The notes under the pieces: generated by a model
Databases searched by the model: none
Told to the model about the DNA's origin: nothing
What the model saw: the letters and a program-made list of their open reading frames with translations, nothing else
Made by a program: the position numbers and the translations under genes
Part shown: positions 35,253 to 43,229 of the stretch, piece by piece
How positions within the stretch are numbered: position 1 is the stretch's first letter
How the letters are laid out: every line of letters starts with the position of its first letter
Origin: Anaerolineae bacterium
GTDB lineage: Bacteria; Chloroflexota; Anaerolineae; Aggregatilineales; Aggregatilineaceae
Direction of reading: 5' to 3'
NCBI GenBank assembly: GCA_016930015.1
Contig: JAFGHR010000124.1
Coordinates: 32,411-96,410, forward strand
DNA length: 64,000 bases

Positions 35253-35465
35253 CCAGGGTTATCGCATCAAATTGAGCGTAGGTTTGTAATCGACGCCTTC
35301 CCCCTAAATCCCCCGTCCAGCCAGGCTGGGCGGGGGACTTTCCAGACACGAGTGACCCCCTGTTTTCCCCTCCATAGCTCGGCTGGGGAGGGGATACCGG
35401 GCGCAGCCTGCGGGCTGAAGCCCGGAGGGGAGGGGCATTGGTTGGGTTTTGATGCAAATACCCTC
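35253..35465 (+). mobile_element. MITE-like palindromic repeat, copy 3
   Basis: 213-bp element with the same internal blocks as copy 1 (GACGCCTTCCCCCTAAATCC to CCCGGAGGGGAGGGGCAT). Terminal inverted repeats are GGGTTATCGCATCAAA and TTTTGATGCAAATACCC. Its right end touches the stop codon of truB, so the insertion lies exactly in the truB-ribF junction. The possible target duplication is unclear here. Confidence 0.78.
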
Positions 35466-36360
35466 AGCCAAACACCTTATGGGGTTTCCAGCGCTCATCA
35501 CGCCGTTCCAGCACAGCAAAAAACCGCCCGCCAGGATCATACGCACGCGCCAGATCATGCACCGGCTCGAACGAGTCGCCCAGCCGGACAGACCGCCCAT
35601 GGCGCACATCCTCGGTTTGGTCCGGGTTGAGATGGACGGCGGGCAGATCGGCCAGCGCCAAATCCGGCGGCAGCAGCAGATCGCGCCATGTCCCGGCCTC
35701 GACCGCCGCTTCAAAATCCGGCCACTGAACCGCCTCATCGACCGTAAACGCGCCGCTGGCCGTGCGTTGGAGCGCCGCCAGGTGCGCGCCCACACCGGCC
35801 ACCTGCCCCAGATCACGCGCCAGGCTGCGAATATAGGTCCCCGGTGAGCAGGTCACGTCCAGCGTCACATAAGGAAAATCCCACGCGACCAGGTCCAGCG
35901 CAAAAATCGTGATCGGGCGTGATTCCAGTTCGATGTGCTGCCCGGCGCGCGCCAGATCGTACAAGCGCCGCCCGTCGCGCTTTAACGCGCTGTATATGGG
36001 CGGCACCTGCTCGATATCCCCCCGGAAGCCGTCTAGCGCCTGTTCGACCGCCTCCCGGCTGACGGGATAGAAGTTTTCGGCTATCACATTTCCGCTCGCG
36101 TCGAGCGTGTCGGTTTCGACGCCAAAATGCGCCCGCGCCCGGTACGTCTTGCGCGATCCCATCGCGTACTCGCTGAGGCGGGTGGCCTGTCCCAGGCACA
36201 GCACCAGCACGCCCGTCGCCAGGGGATCGAGCGTCCCGGCGTGGCCGACTTTTTTGACCCGCGTCAAACGCCGCACCCAGGCCACGATATCATGGCTGGT
36301 GGGGCCTTCGGGTTTATCGATGTTGAGCAACCCAAACACGGGTGTCGGTAACGTCGTCAT
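35464..36360 (-). CDS. truB: tRNA pseudouridine(55) synthase TruB
   Basis: TruB (298 aa) makes pseudouridine 55 in the T-arm of tRNAs. The N-terminus GLLNIDKPEGPTSHDIVAWVRR and the catalytic block VGHAGTLDPLATGVLVLCLG (~39, with the catalytic Asp) are characteristic, as are GDIEQVPPIYSALKRDGRRLYDLAR (~111) and CSPGTYIRSLARDLG (~175). It begins 2 nt after the nrnA stop, so translation is coupled. The C-terminal end abuts repeat copy 3. Confidence 0.96.
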   Translation of the reverse strand: MTTLPTPVFGLLNIDKPEGPTSHDIVAWVRRLTRVKKVGHAGTLDPLATGVLVLCLGQATRLSEYAMGSRKTYRARAHFGVETDTLDASGNVIAENFYPVSREAVEQALDGFRGDIEQVPPIYSALKRDGRRLYDLARAGQHIELESRPITIFALDLVAWDFPYVTLDVTCSPGTYIRSLARDLGQVAGVGAHLAALQRTASGAFTVDEAVQWPDFEAAVEAGTWRDLLLPPDLALADLPAVHLNPDQTEDVRHGRSVRLGDSFEPVHDLARAYDPGGRFFAVLERRDERWKPHKVFG

Positions 36361-36362
36361 CG

Positions 36363-37358
36363 TTATGGCACCAGGGGCGATCCTCTGCGCACTTCGGCTT
36401 TTAACAGGTCAACCACGCGCGGCACGAGTGTCTCTAACGCTTCGTGTATGGTCGCGCCGGACGCCAGCGGATGCCCGCCCCCGCCCAACGATACTGCGAT
36501 GTCCGACGTATCAAAACCCGGCACCGCGCGTATCCCGATCTCGACCGCGTCGCCCTGCTGCTGTTTGAACACCACCGCAATATAGGCATCATCGACCTTA
36601 ACCAGCGTGCTGACCAACCCGGCATCGTCGTAACCGTTATAGTCGGCCTGATCGTACAGGTCGTGAGTGATCACAGCCCAGATCACGTGATCTTCAAGCT
36701 CGACGGTGGGCATCACCGCCCGCCACAGCCGGAATCCTGCCGACCGTATGCGGCTGACCGTGCGCTGGACGATCTCGCCCAGCGAAGCCCCCAGGTCCAT
36801 CAAGCGCTGCACCTTGCCGAATGTGGCCGCCGTAACGTTATCGGTGCGGAAACACAACGTATCGGTGACCATGCCGGTCAGCAGGCAAAACGCCGTTTGG
36901 GTATCAATGGGCGCGTTGAGGCGTTCCAGCCAGTCGAGCACACCTTCGGCAGCGGCGACCGTGTTCAGGTCAACCAGATTCGCCTGGCCGAACAGGGTAT
37001 TGGTGCGGTGATGATCCAGGTTGATCAAGGGTACGCCCGTTTTCAGCGCGACCTGCCCCACCTTGCCCATACGGCTCTCGTCGCCGCAGTCCACGGCGAT
37101 CACCAGGTCAGGCGCCATCGTGTCACGGATGCCGTTTAGCGCGGCGTGCACCTCGTCCGAGCCGGGGATAAACGTCAGGCTGCCGGGCACCCCGCCATCC
37201 ACCGCCGTATACACGGTCTTGCCCATACCGCTCAGCGCATGCGCCAAGCCCAACATCGACCCGATCGCGTCACCGTCCGGGCTGACGTGTGCCACGATCA
37301 AGATACGGGTGGCTTTACCGACCAGTTCATTCGATCTATTCCAGTCCAGAGTCGTCAC
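36363..37358 (-). CDS. nrnA: DHH-family phosphoesterase (NrnA-like)
   Basis: The 331-aa protein is a DHH/DHHA1 phosphoesterase of the NrnA type, which degrades nano-RNA and dephosphorylates pAp. Motifs are VAHVSPDGDAIGSMLGL (~20), VIAVDCGDES (~78), INLDHHRTNTLFG (~103, the DHH motif) and the C-terminal DHHA1 VSLGGGGHPLASGATI (~303). A GTG start at 37358 is preferred because GAGGAG lies 9 nt upstream. It overlaps the end of rbfA by 23 nt. The ORF-track start at 37448 would lengthen this overlap without domain support. Confidence 0.92.
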   Translation of the reverse strand: MTTLDWNRSNELVGKATRILIVAHVSPDGDAIGSMLGLAHALSGMGKTVYTAVDGGVPGSLTFIPGSDEVHAALNGIRDTMAPDLVIAVDCGDESRMGKVGQVALKTGVPLINLDHHRTNTLFGQANLVDLNTVAAAEGVLDWLERLNAPIDTQTAFCLLTGMVTDTLCFRTDNVTAATFGKVQRLMDLGASLGEIVQRTVSRIRSAGFRLWRAVMPTVELEDHVIWAVITHDLYDQADYNGYDDAGLVSTLVKVDDAYIAVVFKQQQGDAVEIGIRAVPGFDTSDIAVSLGGGGHPLASGATIHEALETLVPRVVDLLKAEVRRGSPLVP

Positions 37359-37719
37359 GCTCAGGCTCCTCGTGTGTACCGGATTCGTCCTCATCGTGCA
37401 GCGAGTTGAGCAGTTCATCGATCCGCTCGCCGTGTTCGATCGCCACATCCCAGTGAAAGTGCAGCATGGGCGTTTTACGGAACCGGGTACGTGCGGCTAA
37501 CTCATGGCGCAAAAACCCGCTCGCGCGATCCAACCCGCCCATGACCTCGTCACGGTCATCAAAAGAATGTATGTAAATATCCGCATATTCGATCTCACGG
37601 TCAACCTTGACTTCAGTTACCGTAACCCCTTGCAGCGCCGGATCGGTCACTTCCACCATCAACAACGTACTGATGATGTTATGGATCAACTGCGCAGCGC
37701 GCTCTTGTTTTATCGTCAT
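37336..37719 (-). CDS. rbfA: Ribosome-binding factor A
   Basis: RbfA (127 aa) helps 30S maturation and cold adaptation. The product has the single KH-like fold: ERAAQLIHNIISTLLMVEV, DPALQGVTVTEVKVDREIEYADIYIHSF and LRHELAARTRFRKTPMLHFHWD match the family. ATG 37719 is chosen because AAGGAG precedes it. The C-terminal acidic tail (EDESGTHEEPERDDSGLE) overlaps the start of nrnA. It lies between the epimerase-like gene and nrnA. In most genomes infB directly precedes it. Confidence 0.93.
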   Translation of the reverse strand: MTIKQERAAQLIHNIISTLLMVEVTDPALQGVTVTEVKVDREIEYADIYIHSFDDRDEVMGGLDRASGFLRHELAARTRFRKTPMLHFHWDVAIEHGERIDELLNSLHDEDESGTHEEPERDDSGLE

Positions 37720-37778
37720 CACAAACTCCTTATACCACCACATACCATGCGCCACGAATACAAACCGGTGTATGCCGG

Positions 37779-38687
37779 TCAGACGGTGGGCCGGACCATT
37801 GCCAGCCCTTCGGCCAATACCTGGCGCGTGGAATAGGCCGGGCGCCAGCCCGCCGCGCGGAGCCGGGCCGTGTCCAGGTGTCCACTACAATATAAGGCCC
37901 GCACCCACCCGGACGAGCGCCGAAAACCGCGCAAACGCAGCCAGCCGCGCAGCGCCAGCCACGGCAGCGGCACGCATACACGCGAACACCCAACCAGCGC
38001 CGCCACATCACGCACCGGGCAGCCGTCATCCGCTGCAACATTATACACGCCCGGCAGATCATGCCTGATCGCCAGCCAAAACGCCGCCACCAGGTCGTCT
38101 TCGTGCACCGCCTGAATCCGGTGTTCTGTATGCCCGCAAGCCAGCACCGGGCGGCTGGCCAGGTAGCGCATCGGTGTTGATTCGTGCGGGCCGCACACCC
38201 ACGCCGACCGCAGCCGCGTGATCGTGGTGCCCGGCTGCGCCAGGGTATCCACGTAATCCGACAGCAGCGCCAGCGACCGCGCATAGGGGCTGGCCTGGTG
38301 CCCGCGCACCGGCAGCGTCTCCGTGATCGGAACACGCGGCTGCGGCCCATAAACAACCATGCTGCTGCCGGTGATTATTTTCGGCACACCAGCGGTGATC
38401 ATCGCCCGTAGAATATATTTTCCATCTTCGACCAAACGCATCGTGGCACTACGCCCGGACAACCAGCCCTGCACACCACCCAGGACCACAGCAGCATCAA
38501 CGCCGTCTAAAACCGAGGTCCACTCCGGGCGGCGCAAGTTAGCCCGCACAAACCGTATACCCGGCACCAGCGGGCGGCAGGCCCGATCATCCAGGCCAAT
38601 CACTGTCTCAACCGCCGGTTCGGCCAGCAGCCGTTCTGCGACCAGACGGCCCAAACTGCTTGCCACACCGGTTACCAACACGCGCAT
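37779..38687 (-). CDS. NAD-dependent epimerase/dehydratase-like protein
   Basis: The 302-aa protein is an extended short-chain dehydrogenase: MRVLVTGVASSLGRLVAERLL is the nucleotide-binding start, DDRACRP follows the second strand and YGPQPRVPITETLP is the typical loop. The catalytic Tyr-x-x-x-Lys appears as SPYARSLALL, where the lysine is missing, so redox catalysis is doubtful. It may bind NAD(P) as a sensor. ATG 38687 is chosen because the conserved strand begins there. It breaks the usual infB-rbfA adjacency. A hairpin lies just before it. Confidence 0.75.
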   Translation of the reverse strand: MRVLVTGVASSLGRLVAERLLAEPAVETVIGLDDRACRPLVPGIRFVRANLRRPEWTSVLDGVDAAVVLGGVQGWLSGRSATMRLVEDGKYILRAMITAGVPKIITGSSMVVYGPQPRVPITETLPVRGHQASPYARSLALLSDYVDTLAQPGTTITRLRSAWVCGPHESTPMRYLASRPVLACGHTEHRIQAVHEDDLVAAFWLAIRHDLPGVYNVAADDGCPVRDVAALVGCSRVCVPLPWLALRGWLRLRGFRRSSGWVRALYCSGHLDTARLRAAGWRPAYSTRQVLAEGLAMVRPTV

Positions 38688-38707
38688 GATCATCCCCCAC
38701 AATAACA

Positions 38708-38745
38708 GGCGGGCCAGGAGATGGCTTTCTTGCTCCTGGCCCGCC
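38708..38745 (-). terminator. Strong hairpin after infB
   Basis: GGCGGGCCAGGAG pairs with CTCCTGGCCCGCC over 13 bp. On the minus strand it is followed by TGTTATTG. It could terminate the infB transcript, making the rbfA part depend on read-through or another promoter. Confidence 0.6.
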
Positions 38746-38792
38746 AATGGTACTGCATCTATGGGCGCATTTCAAAACAACTCACGTCAGGG

Positions 38793-40610
38793 TTAGTTTA
38801 CCCGTTCGCGCACGTAGAATTCAATCCGGTCACCCGGTTGGAAGTTGTGGAACCCATCCAACCCAATCCCACACTCAAAGTCGGTACGCACTTCGCGTAC
38901 ATCCTCCTCAAAACGCTTCAGGCTGCTCACGCTGACGTTTTCCGTCAACACCTCGCCCTTGCGCCGGACACGTGCCCTGGCATTACGGCGGGCTACACCT
39001 TCCAGCACGTATGATCCGGCGATATTACCGATGCGCGGCACACGGATGACGCGGCGCACCTCGGCTACGCCAACCACTTTATCGGCGTATTCCGGCTCAA
39101 GCAAGCCGCTTAGCGCGAGTTCCACGCTCTCGATCAACTTGTAGATGATGTTGTAAGTGTGGATATCCACGCCCATCGATTCGGCCTGCCGTCCAGCCAC
39201 CGGGTCAGGATAGGAGTTAAACCCGATGATGATCGCGTTTGACGCCGCTGCAAGGTTCACATCGTTTTCGGTAATACCGCCCACGTCGGCGTGCAGCACG
39301 CGCACTTTCAGGTCGCCCACTTCGACGTTCTCAACCGAATTAACTACCGGTTCAAGTGAGCCATCCACGTCCACTTTGATGATCAGCAGCAGTTCTTTAG
39401 CTTCACCTGCCAGGAACCGGCTGAAAATGTCTTCCAGGGCCACCCTTGGCGGCGCTTCTATCGCCCGGCGGACATCCGCGCGGTGCATCTCTGCCGTGGC
39501 GCGTGCGTCCTTGATATCGCTGACCACTTCAAACATGTCGCCAGCGTGGGGCGGCTGGCTAAGCCCCATGACCGATACCGGCGTCGATGGCCCGGCCTGT
39601 TCAATCTGATTCCACGACTGGTCGAACATCGCTTTGATACGGCCATACGTTTCGCCCGCGATCACCACGTCACCGCGCTTGAGGGTACCGTTTTGGACCA
39701 ACAGAGTCGCCACCGGACCGCGCCCGCTCTCGGTACGCCCTTCCAGCACCGTGCCCGCTGCCGTATGGTTGGGGTTCGCCCGAATATCGGTTTCGTCCGC
39801 TACCAGCAGAATCGCTTCCAACAGGTCATCAATGCCGATCTCGGTCTTGGCGCTGACGGGTACAACCAGCGTATCACCGCCCCATTCATCGGGCTTAAGC
39901 CCCAGTTCGTCAAGCTGCTGTTTGACGAACTCCGGGTTGGCGTTGGGCCGGTCAACTTTATTCAGCGCCACCACAACCGGCACCCGTGCAGCCATCACAT
40001 GTGCCAGCGCTTCACGCGTGGTCGGCATCACGCCATCGTCCGCGGCCACGACCAGCACGGCGATGTCGGCTCCCTGAGCGCCACGCGACCGCATTGCGGT
40101 GAATGCCTCGTGGCCGGGTGTATCCAAAAAGGTAATGAGCCGGTCGTCGCACAACACCTGATACGCGCCGATATGTTGTGTTATGCCACCGACTTCGCCT
40201 TCCTGCACTTTGGTGCGCCGGATCACGTCGAGCAGCGAGGTTTTGCCGTGATCAACATGACCCAGCACGGCCACGACCGGCGGGCGAACGACCAGCGATG
40301 CCTCGTCATCTTCGGCATACAACTGGCGCCACTGAGGGAGCTTAGCGGCTTCTTCGTCTTTATCGAGTTCGGGCGGCTGTTCGGGGTGAGCATCGTAGCC
40401 CATCCCATCGAGCACAATCGCCGCCGTGTCAAAATCGATTTGCTGGTTGATCGAGGCCATGATCCCGTTGCTGATGAGTTCTTTCATCACGTCAATCGGG
40501 CTGGCCTGCATCAGGTCCGCCAGTTCGCGCACCGTGATAAAATCGGGAATTTCGATTATTTGTTTGTCTTTAGGCATGGAATTCGCGGCCACATTGCCAT
40601 CTCTCGGCAA
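38793..40610 (-). CDS. infB: Translation initiation factor IF-2 (short form)
   Basis: IF-2 (605 aa) places initiator tRNA on the 30S subunit. The conserved IF2N helical motif (IPDFITVRELADLMQASPIDVMKELISNG, ~21-49) is followed by the GTPase with GHVDHGKTSLLD (~117), GGITQHIGAYQV, DTPGHEAFTAMRSRG and NKVDRPNANPE, then domains II-IV (the C-terminal VRTDFECGIGLDGFHNFQPGD binds fMet-tRNA). The long basic N-terminal region of proteobacterial IF-2 is absent, a known trait of some phyla. Start is uncertain: TTG 40610 lies 14 nt after AGGAGG, while ATG 40577 has no good RBS. ylxR is 124 nt upstream. Confidence 0.95.
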   Translation of the reverse strand: MPRDGNVAANSMPKDKQIIEIPDFITVRELADLMQASPIDVMKELISNGIMASINQQIDFDTAAIVLDGMGYDAHPEQPPELDKDEEAAKLPQWRQLYAEDDEASLVVRPPVVAVLGHVDHGKTSLLDVIRRTKVQEGEVGGITQHIGAYQVLCDDRLITFLDTPGHEAFTAMRSRGAQGADIAVLVVAADDGVMPTTREALAHVMAARVPVVVALNKVDRPNANPEFVKQQLDELGLKPDEWGGDTLVVPVSAKTEIGIDDLLEAILLVADETDIRANPNHTAAGTVLEGRTESGRGPVATLLVQNGTLKRGDVVIAGETYGRIKAMFDQSWNQIEQAGPSTPVSVMGLSQPPHAGDMFEVVSDIKDARATAEMHRADVRRAIEAPPRVALEDIFSRFLAGEAKELLLIIKVDVDGSLEPVVNSVENVEVGDLKVRVLHADVGGITENDVNLAAASNAIIIGFNSYPDPVAGRQAESMGVDIHTYNIIYKLIESVELALSGLLEPEYADKVVGVAEVRRVIRVPRIGNIAGSYVLEGVARRNARARVRRKGEVLTENVSVSSLKRFEEDVREVRTDFECGIGLDGFHNFQPGDRIEFYVRERVN

Positions 40611-40733
40611 TCAGCGCCGCTCAGCCTCCTTTCGTTTTCTGGCAAAGAACGAGTTCAAGTGCCGCCCGCCGCCTTACCAGAACGATTGTAAACTACACTG
40701 AGGGAAGATTCCAGACCAAGTGACCGTTTTTTC

Positions 40734-41027
40734 TCAGTCGTTCGGTCCAGGCTGTGCCACCCGTATCCGTTTGCGATCGGCTTCGGTAAGCGTCGTGCGT
40801 AGCGCTTTTTCAAGTACGTCGGTTTCCAATGCACGGTCCCAGCACTCACGCTGGCTGCACAAATATGCCCCTCGCCCGTTGCGCTTGCCGGAAGGGTCGA
40901 CGTGTACGCCATCGTCTGGCGTACGGACAAGGCGCGTAAGTGTTCGTTTATCCGTTGTTGCACGGCAGACCACACAGGTTCGCTGTGGGACACGCCGCCG
41001 TTTAGACGACTGTTTTGTCTTACTCAT
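40734..41027 (-). CDS. ylxR: YlxR-family (DUF448) RNA-binding protein
   Basis: The 97-aa product matches the YlxR/DUF448 fold usually encoded between nusA and infB. It has the cysteine-rich start PQRTCVVCRATTDKRTLTRLVR and the GRGAYLCSQRECWDRAL block. The Cys pairs look like metal ligands. ATG 41027 is preferred because it follows GGTGGT and starts with MSKTKQSSKRRRVP. The longer ORF-track start overlaps nusA. Family members bind RNA and influence RNase P in some bacteria. Confidence 0.9.
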   Translation of the reverse strand: MSKTKQSSKRRRVPQRTCVVCRATTDKRTLTRLVRTPDDGVHVDPSGKRNGRGAYLCSQRECWDRALETDVLEKALRTTLTEADRKRIRVAQPGPND

Positions 41028-41038
41028 CGACCACCAAC

Positions 41039-43027
41039 TCAGTCGAGGAATTCTTCCCACTCGTCACGCTTACGGCTGCCTTTGCGGCGGCGCTTGACTA
41101 CGACTTCGCCACGTTCCTCATCAAAGACCAACTGCTGCCGCTTTTGCTTGGATTTCTGCTTTTTGCGTTCCTCGTCGTCGCCGTCCTCGTACAAGTCCGT
41201 ATCCCAATCATCCGGCCTAAAAGACCTTACAACCGGTTTGACTTCGTCCGGAACGGCAGCGGGCATCGGTTTTAACGAAGTCAGGGGTTCGGGTTCAATT
41301 TCTGCTCCAAGCTCAATCTCTGCTTCGGGCTCAATAAACGCGGGCAGCACGGCTTCGGCCTCAATGTCAGCCGGTTCCGGTTCAAGACCAACGGCCTCAG
41401 CTTCTTCCGCCTCGGCTGCTTCCATCTCTGGCGCGATCTCGTCAACGGCTTCTAGAGCCGCCACTTCATCACGCGTCACAGCCTCACCATCAACCGCAGG
41501 TTCTTCAACTTCGGCTTCTTTTTCTGCCTGGCCCAAGATCACCAGATCATCCAGCGCGTACCGGATCGCGTCCATCGCGTCATCACCGGCCCCGCCCTGC
41601 TTCAGCCTCTGCACCAGCGCATCTTCATCGGCGAGCATACGTATCATCAACTCGCCCACGTCATCAACCCGCGACAGCGCCCGGTTGATATCGTCGTCAA
41701 GCTCCAACTCGCGAATGTTCATCTCAAAAGCACGTGCTGGGACCAATGCCCGGATCGCGTTCATCGCAGAGCGCCGTTCTTCACGCGCGGCTTCACGCGT
41801 GTCGAGTAGCATCCGTTCACCCATTTTAACGAAGTCAGTCAGGGTGCGGTATTCTTCAGGTTGAATAGGCCGGTTTGCCGCCTTTTTGCTCATAATGCGC
41901 TCGATCTCGTCAACCAGATCGGGCTGTTCCTGCTTCAATGTCAGCAGCGGCGGCTCATCCAGCAGCCTGAACGCCTCGCTGGCAGCCTCGGACACACTCT
42001 TGATGTCAATTCGCCAGCCAGTCAGCTTAGCCGCCAGACGTGCATTCTGTCCTTCGCGGCCAATCGCCAATGACAACTGGTCATCGGGCACGACTACGGT
42101 CGCGGTACGCCCGGTATCCAGGTCTTCTTCAAGCAGCATATCGCTGACGCGCGCCGGGCTGAGCGCTTTACTGATAAACTGGGCGGGCTCGGCATTCCAT
42201 TCAATTACGTCGATCTTCTCATCGCTGAGTTCTTTGACGATATTTTGAATGCGGATACCCCGCATGCCCACGCATGCCCCAACCGGGTCTACACCTTCTT
42301 GCAGCGCGGCAACCGCCACCTTAGAACGGTGCCCGGCTTCACGTGCGATGTTTTTGATCTCGACCTGGCCGTTATAGATTTCGGGCACTTCGTATTCGAG
42401 CAACCGCCGCAGCATGTTTTTGTGGGCACGGCTGACAATGATCTGCGGGCCGCGGCTGTTCTTTTTAACCTCAACCACATACGCCCGCACCTTGTCATGG
42501 TGGCGGTAACGTTCGCCCGGAATCTGGTGAGCACGCGGCATAATGGCTTCGGCTCGCCCCAGGGAAATCGTAATCGCGCCGCTGGTGACACTTTGCACCG
42601 TGCCGGTTACAAGATCACCTTCACGTTCGACAAATTCATCGTACAGCGACTCGCGTTCAGCCTCGCGGATGCGCTGCAAGATAACCTGTTTGGCGGTCTG
42701 TGCGGCGATACGCCCAAAGTTATTTGTTGTCTCAACCGGCATCATCACGGTATCACCGATCTCGGCCTCAGGGTAGCGCAGACGCGCATCTTCGAGCGCG
42801 ACCTCGGTCTGTTCGTTTTCGACCGATTCGGTCACTTCTTTTTCAAGCAAGATTTCCGATGCGCCGGTGGGGTCAATACTCGCCTCTACGCGCTGATTGG
42901 ATGAGATGTTTGAGTCGCGGCGGTACGCCGATACCAGGGCTTGCTCCAACGCCTCCAACACCACTTCGCGCGATAGAGCTCGCATTTCGACAATTTCATT
43001 AAAAGCCAGGGTGAAATCACTCTTCAT
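41039..43027 (-). CDS. nusA: Transcription elongation/termination factor NusA
   Basis: NusA (662 aa) controls RNA polymerase pausing, termination and antitermination. The N-terminal domain starts [24 protein letters not shown]. The S1 domain ([36 protein letters not shown], ~137) is followed by two KH domains with [19 protein letters not shown] and [20 protein letters not shown]. Residues ~475-600 are a long acidic, Ala/Glu-rich tail ([20 protein letters not shown]-like) and the very C-terminus is basic ([18 protein letters not shown]). It heads the ylxR-infB series. The usual upstream rimP is not seen. Confidence 0.95.
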   Translation of the reverse strand: MKSDFTLAFNEIVEMRALSREVVLEALEQALVSAYRRDSNISSNQRVEASIDPTGASEILLEKEVTESVENEQTEVALEDARLRYPEAEIGDTVMMPVETTNNFGRIAAQTAKQVILQRIREAERESLYDEFVEREGDLVTGTVQSVTSGAITISLGRAEAIMPRAHQIPGERYRHHDKVRAYVVEVKKNSRGPQIIVSRAHKNMLRRLLEYEVPEIYNGQVEIKNIAREAGHRSKVAVAALQEGVDPVGACVGMRGIRIQNIVKELSDEKIDVIEWNAEPAQFISKALSPARVSDMLLEEDLDTGRTATVVVPDDQLSLAIGREGQNARLAAKLTGWRIDIKSVSEAASEAFRLLDEPPLLTLKQEQPDLVDEIERIMSKKAANRPIQPEEYRTLTDFVKMGERMLLDTREAAREERRSAMNAIRALVPARAFEMNIRELELDDDINRALSRVDDVGELMIRMLADEDALVQRLKQGGAGDDAMDAIRYALDDLVILGQAEKEAEVEEPAVDGEAVTRDEVAALEAVDEIAPEMEAAEAEEAEAVGLEPEPADIEAEAVLPAFIEPEAEIELGAEIEPEPLTSLKPMPAAVPDEVKPVVRSFRPDDWDTDLYEDGDDEERKKQKSKQKRQQLVFDEERGEVVVKRRRKGSRKRDEWEEFLD

Positions 43028-43101
43028 GGTCGTTCTGTTCTATTCCCATCGGGTCTCTTTGGATTCGTCCGTTTGCCTGCGGAGCTGGGCATATACAACG
43101 A

Positions 43102-43122
43102 AAAGTGGGGGGAGCCCACTTT
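43102..43122 (-). promoter_or_regulatory. Hairpin in the nusA leader
   Basis: AAAGTGGG and CCCACTTT enclose a 5-nt loop in the ~115-nt leader. The minus-strand tail TCGTT follows. A regulated terminator or an RNA-stability hairpin are both possible. Confidence 0.4.
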
Positions 43123-43148
43123 CCTCTTCGGAGATATCAACTAAGTAA

Positions 43149-43177
43149 AGTATATCATGCCCGATCTGCTTTAGCAA
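43149..43177 (-). promoter_or_regulatory. nusA operon promoter
   Basis: TTGCTA, a 17-nt spacer and TATACT, with TGA immediately before the -10 (extended -10). It lies after the proS stop and directs transcription to nusA. Confidence 0.75.
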
Positions 43178-43186
43178 GAGCGGCAT

Positions 43187-43214
43187 TTGCCTAAAGTTAC
43201 TTTTCTTTGGGCAA
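43187..43214 (-). terminator. Possible proS terminator
   Basis: TTGCCTAAAG pairs with CTTTGGGCAA (one G-T pair) just after the proS stop. The minus-strand tail lacks a T-run. Confidence 0.35.
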
Positions 43215-43229
43215 CAGGCCGTATCACTG

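Noticed and set aside
39483-40691. 402-aa plus-strand ORF over infB
   Set aside because: Shadow of infB and its leader. No domain and no RBS.
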